NCBI GenBank assembly: GCA_902626585.1
Contig: CACOGA010000004.1
Coordinates: 41,422-105,421 of the forward strand
Length of the DNA stretch: 64,000 nucleotides
DNA from: an uncultured Bacteroidota bacterium
GTDB lineage: Bacteria > Bacteroidota > Bacteroidia > Flavobacteriales > Flavobacteriaceae
Direction: 5' to 3'
Shown: in pieces, positions 61,040 to 64,000 of the stretch
Layout: each line of letters begins with the position of its first letter
How positions within the stretch are numbered: the first letter of the stretch is position 1
Translations under genes and position numbers: made by a program
Notes under the pieces: generated by a model
What the model was told of the DNA's origin: nothing
What the model saw: only the letters and a program-made list of their open reading frames with translations
Databases searched by the model: none

Positions 61040-61519
61040 ATGAAAAATTTATTATTACTATTAATGATTGCTATTTTTATGGGGTGTAATCAGTCCGACC
61101 AAGTATCAGATCAAAAATTTGATGTTGACTATCCTTTTGAAAATGGCGTGTCAATGGAAGAAACTTCCGTTGATCCAATGGGCAATATTTTTTCTTACCC
61201 AGAGGGTGAAGCAGGAATTACAGGACAAACAGCTCAATGGGAAAAAGGGTTTGAATCGGGATGGCATTATCATCCATTCACTGGAGTAGCTTATGTAGTT
61301 CGTGGTGAACTAACGGTAAAGTTTGACGAAAATACTGAATTAGACGATTTGGATGGAGAAAAAACTGTAACCAAAGAACAAGTTTTTGGACCAGGTTCAG
61401 CTTTTTTAGGGGTTGCTAACACCTGGCATAAATCATCAAGTACAGGCGACGAGGATTTAATATTTCAGGTAACATGGCTTGGCGAAAAAGGTCAGCCGGT
61501 TAAGGTTTCAAGCAACTAA
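61040..61519 (+). CDS. Cupin-domain lipoprotein
   Basis: A 159-residue lipoprotein (AIFMGCNQSD, Cys about 16) with a cupin barrel: GWHYHPFTGVAYVVRGEL (motif 1, two His) and GPGSAFLGVANTWHKSS (motif 2). Metal-binding residues are intact. Exported small cupins may be sensors or lyases; no substrate can be named. The next lipoprotein gene follows 34 bp on. Confidence 0.85.
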   Translation: MKNLLLLLMIAIFMGCNQSDQVSDQKFDVDYPFENGVSMEETSVDPMGNIFSYPEGEAGITGQTAQWEKGFESGWHYHPFTGVAYVVRGELTVKFDENTELDDLDGEKTVTKEQVFGPGSAFLGVANTWHKSSSTGDEDLIFQVTWLGEKGQPVKVSSN

Positions 61520-61553
61520 TATATTTTAAATTCTAACTTAAATAATTAAAACT

Positions 61554-62054
61554 ATGAGAAAACTATTTATTTTAATTTTTGCTGTAACATTTACAGCGTG
61601 TAATGCACCTGCTGAGCAAGTAGGCGCTGGGTTTTTTACCTATGATGAAGGGGAAAAATATGTTGTAGGATCCGATGATATCACTGATGTGTGGGTTAAG
61701 TATATTGATGCACATAATAACAGGGATATCGATGCTATTATGGAGATGAATTCTGATTCAATTTCTATAACTGGTCCAGATGGAGCCCGTATTAACGGAA
61801 AAGAAATGCACGAACAAGCACTAACTGCTTGGTTTGAAGCAGAAGATCCTAAATGGGAAATTTACTGGGCAATGCCCTACGAAGGTGTTAATGGTGGAGC
61901 TACTTGGGTAGTTGCTGGCCATGCAGTTACATTAAATGTTGAAGGCGAAGAGGTCAAGGTTAACTCTATGATTGACGGAGAAATTGTTGACGGAAAAGTT
62001 AACAGGTTTTTTGTTTATAATATGGCTGTACCAGCTGACACTGCTTCTGAATAA
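61554..62054 (+). CDS. NTF2-like lipoprotein
   Basis: A 166-residue lipoprotein (FTACNAPAE, Cys about 16) with an NTF2/SnoaL-like domain: VKYIDAHNNRDIDAIMEMN, GKEMHEQALTAWFEA, KWEIYWAM and GEIVDGKVNRFFVYNM. The KWEI-W and IVDGK pieces are shared with the lipoprotein at 29063. It is likely co-transcribed with the cupin lipoprotein and ends in a terminator. Confidence 0.8.
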   Translation: MRKLFILIFAVTFTACNAPAEQVGAGFFTYDEGEKYVVGSDDITDVWVKYIDAHNNRDIDAIMEMNSDSISITGPDGARINGKEMHEQALTAWFEAEDPKWEIYWAMPYEGVNGGATWVVAGHAVTLNVEGEEVKVNSMIDGEIVDGKVNRFFVYNMAVPADTASE

Positions 62055-62065
62055 ACTTTAATTAT

Positions 62066-62092
62066 AAAAAAGCACCCTCGGGTGCTTTTTAT
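62066..62092 (+). terminator. Rho-independent terminator
   Basis: AAAAGCACC-CTCG-GGTGCTTTTT, a stable tetraloop hairpin with T's after it. Confidence 0.85.
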
Positions 62093-62101
62093 TTTTATGA
62101 A

Positions 62102-62809
62102 ATGAAAAAATATATTACTTTAATTTTTTTTGTATTTATTAGCTCATGTAAAATTGATTCTGAAATTACAATAACAAAAGTTAAAGGCTCTCCAGAATTC
62201 CCAAATGCAAAAATTAAATTAAATACTCCCATACTGGTTGATAATGGATATCAATTTTCATTTGATGTAAACCAATATGAATTAGGAATGCAGACTCTTA
62301 AGGATTTTGACTATCAACTTGCTAACTCTGCAAAAGGCCAGCATATTCATTTTATTGTAAATAACGGCCCTTATTCAGCTCACTATGAGGACACATTCAC
62401 AAAACAATTTGAAGATAGTAGTAATGTGATTTTAGCATTTCTTTCAAGATCCTATCATGAATCTGTTAAGAACTCAAATGCATATATTTTAACTCAATTA
62501 GGTGAAGATGAAATTGACTTAAATAAAGAATTTTTATTTTACAGTAGACCCAAAGGAACCTATTCAGGTATAGACACTGAAAATTTATTACTTGATTTTT
62601 ATTTGGTTAATACTGAAATTTCAAATACTGGAAATAAAGTTAGAGCAACTATAAATAACACTCAATTTATAATTGATGAGTGGGTCCCCTATAATATTAA
62701 AGGACTACCCAAAGGAGAAATAAAAATTAAACTTGAATTAATTGATACTTTTGGAAATTTAATCGAGACTCCATTTAATCCTTCAGAAAGAACTGTAATT
62801 TTAGAATAG
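62102..62809 (+). CDS. Lipoprotein of unknown function, 235 residues
   Basis: Lipoprotein signal (VFISSCKIDSE, Cys about 16). The mature part is beta-rich, with GQHIHFIVNNGPYSAHYED, VILAFLSRSYHES and FYSRPKGTYSG. The GQHIHFI stretch recalls DUF4399-like and phosphopeptide-binding-annotated flavobacterial proteins, but the match is weak. Function unknown. Confidence 0.6.
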   Translation: MKKYITLIFFVFISSCKIDSEITITKVKGSPEFPNAKIKLNTPILVDNGYQFSFDVNQYELGMQTLKDFDYQLANSAKGQHIHFIVNNGPYSAHYEDTFTKQFEDSSNVILAFLSRSYHESVKNSNAYILTQLGEDEIDLNKEFLFYSRPKGTYSGIDTENLLLDFYLVNTEISNTGNKVRATINNTQFIIDEWVPYNIKGLPKGEIKIKLELIDTFGNLIETPFNPSERTVILE

Positions 62810-62813
62810 TTTT

Positions 62814-63599
62814 TTACATTGATTTTAGCAGACCCCCATCAATTGGAATATTTACTCCATTAATATAATTTGCATATTCTGATGATAAAAAGGCTACTAA
62901 ATATCCAAATTCTTCAGGCTCACCAATTCTTTTCATTGGTACCATATCTGACATTTTTTGAAAAACCTCATCAACCTCGATATTAAATTTTTTTGCCTTT
63001 TCTGAATTTAATTCACTAAGTCTCTCAGTATTAAAGAAACCGGTTAGAATATTATTTACAGTGATGTTATATTTACCAGACTCTAAGGATAAGGTTTTAC
63101 CCCAACTTGTGACAGCTGATCTGATTGTATTTGATAAAGCTAGATAGGATAATGGTTCCTTTACAGAAACCGATGTCATATTAATAATTCTACCCCAACC
63201 ATTTTTTTTCATTCCCTTTAATGCAGCCATTGATGTATTAATAGTATTTTGAAACAGTAAATTAAATGTGTTTTCATAATCTGTTTCTGAAACACTTAGC
63301 ACATCACCTGCTGGAGGACCTTGAGTATTATTTATTAAAATATCAACAGAATTAGATTTAAAAAAATTACCAATAATCTCTTTATAGTTATTAGTATCAT
63401 TATAATCTACTACAATATAGTTGTGTTCATTTCCTGTTAGACTTTTTAGCTCAGAAATATTCTTTTTTAGTAGCGGTTCATTTCTCGAAACTAATGTAAC
63501 AACAGCTCCACAATTAGCCAATTGTTTTGCAACAGCATAACCCAGCCCTTTACTGCTTCCACCAACTAATGCCCTTTTATTTTTTAAATTTATTTTCAT
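62814..63599 (-). CDS. SDR-family oxidoreductase with altered YxxxK site
   Basis: A 261-residue short-chain dehydrogenase. Cofactor loop VGGSSKGLGYAVAKQL and NNTQGP are typical, and the C-terminus EFGYLVAFLSSEYANYINGV with IPIDGG is standard. The catalytic YxxxK should lie in SYLALSNTIRSAV, where the Tyr is present but the Lys position is Ser or Asn. Related SDRs with this pattern exist, so activity is uncertain. It overlaps the cupin gene by 4 bp. Confidence 0.85.
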   Translation of the reverse strand: MKINLKNKRALVGGSSKGLGYAVAKQLANCGAVVTLVSRNEPLLKKNISELKSLTGNEHNYIVVDYNDTNNYKEIIGNFFKSNSVDILINNTQGPPAGDVLSVSETDYENTFNLLFQNTINTSMAALKGMKKNGWGRIINMTSVSVKEPLSYLALSNTIRSAVTSWGKTLSLESGKYNITVNNILTGFFNTERLSELNSEKAKKFNIEVDEVFQKMSDMVPMKRIGEPEEFGYLVAFLSSEYANYINGVNIPIDGGLLKSM

Positions 63600-63919
63600 T
63601 TGTATTCTTCTCTTTTGGGACTAAATACATCCATTATTTTACAATTTGTTATAGCTGTACCTCTGTGTGGCATATTTGAAGGTATTACAATTGTGTCACC
63701 TTGTGAAAACACACTTGTAGCTCCGTCAATGGTGAATTCAAAATCTCCACTAAGCACATGCATTATTTGTTCGTGTACATGAAAATGGTCAGGTATTGAA
63801 GCCCCCTTTTTTATCTCCCAGAATGCCCATGTCATATTTTCACCATTAACAAATTTACCGTGAAATCCAGGTACAACTTCACGCCCTTTCAAATTTTTTA
63901 TATTTAACTTTTTATTCAT
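63596..63919 (-). CDS. Small cupin-domain protein
   Basis: A 107-residue cytosolic cupin: GASIPDHFHVHEQIMHVLSG (motif 1, with three His and a Glu) and VIPSNMPHRGTAI (motif 2, His). All four usual metal ligands are visible. It is translationally coupled to the SDR (4-bp overlap), suggesting that both act on the same small molecule. Confidence 0.87.
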   Translation of the reverse strand: MNKKLNIKNLKGREVVPGFHGKFVNGENMTWAFWEIKKGASIPDHFHVHEQIMHVLSGDFEFTIDGATSVFSQGDTIVIPSNMPHRGTAITNCKIMDVFSPKREEYK

Positions 63920-63930
63920 AACATATAATT

Positions 63931-63938
63931 TATATTTG
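63931..63938 (+). promoter_or_regulatory. tRNA-Pro promoter -7 box
   Basis: TATATTTG, 6 bp before the first base of the tRNA; the same octamer serves tRNA-Asn. Confidence 0.55.
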
Positions 63939-63944
63939 TCAAAA

Positions 63945-64000
63945 CGGGATGTGGCGTAGTCCGGTTAGCGCACACGGCTGGGGGCCGTGGGGTCGCAGGT
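63945..64000 (+). tRNA. tRNA-Pro (anticodon GGG), 3' end beyond window
   Basis: Starts CGGGATG, D-arm with GTAGTCCGGTTAGC, anticodon stem CACGG/CCGTG around CTGGGGG (anticodon GGG), and the first half of the T-arm (GCAGGT). The window ends before the T-loop. Confidence 0.92.

Overview
The window is a contiguous piece of a low-G+C (about one third or less by eye) member of the Bacteroidota, most likely a marine-type Flavobacteriaceae. The evidence is gldH next to a class A penicillin-binding protein, HU-CCDC81/SPOR, DUF4292 and DUF4956 proteins, a bacilliredoxin, a complete men operon, many short lipoproteins, -7 boxes of the TAnnTTTG type, an absence of Shine-Dalgarno sites, and many TTG starts. 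No species is assigned.

Layout. Positions 1-26,600 are ordinary core genome: the end of atpG, a flippase, dut, a DUF4292 lipoprotein and a degenerate EnvC-type M23 protein; thioesterase, HU/SPOR protein, trpS, plsC, recA, trhO, gldH and PBP1A; acetoacetyl-CoA synthetase, a double-ATPase ABC protein and a serine hydrolase; an NtrY-like kinase and a crotonase; a TonB-plug protein without a barrel; bacilliredoxin; then a metal group (ZIP carrier, P19/Tp34-like protein, SCO1), rseP and a steroid-5-alpha-reductase-like protein.

A tRNA-Asn at 26,658 marks the entry to an accessory region of about 11 kb (26.8-37.5 kb). It is packed with very short, mostly minus-strand genes: lipoproteins, NTF2-like secreted proteins, a Kazal inhibitor, an NHL propeller and one- or two-helix membrane proteins of 30-80 residues. 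Six copies of a short motif (AACCAACATACGAT, sense of the genes) sit at gene junctions, four of them directly against the start codon. Two further repeat types move promoters (67 bp) and signal-peptide starts (32 bp) between unrelated genes. Direct TGGCA repeats beside the tRNA and 4 kb away, a C9 tract with a frameshift, and a second frameshift occur in the same region. This mosaic is the strongest candidate for something undescribed here.

Positions 37.5-52.4 kb are mixed: a CNNM/CBS protein, a PepSY - Baeyer-Villiger monooxygenase - PNGase F-like lipoprotein series, an acidic six-repeat lipoprotein, a large zinc metalloprotease, AMP nucleosidase, a saccharopine-dehydrogenase-like reductase, a cold-shock protein and an outer-membrane barrel. 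From 52.5 to 59.9 kb lies the menaquinone operon ubiE-menF-menD-menB-menA-menC-menE. The end (60-64 kb) holds a two-domain fasciclin lipoprotein, a cupin, an NTF2-like lipoprotein, an SDR/cupin pair and the start of tRNA-Pro(GGG).
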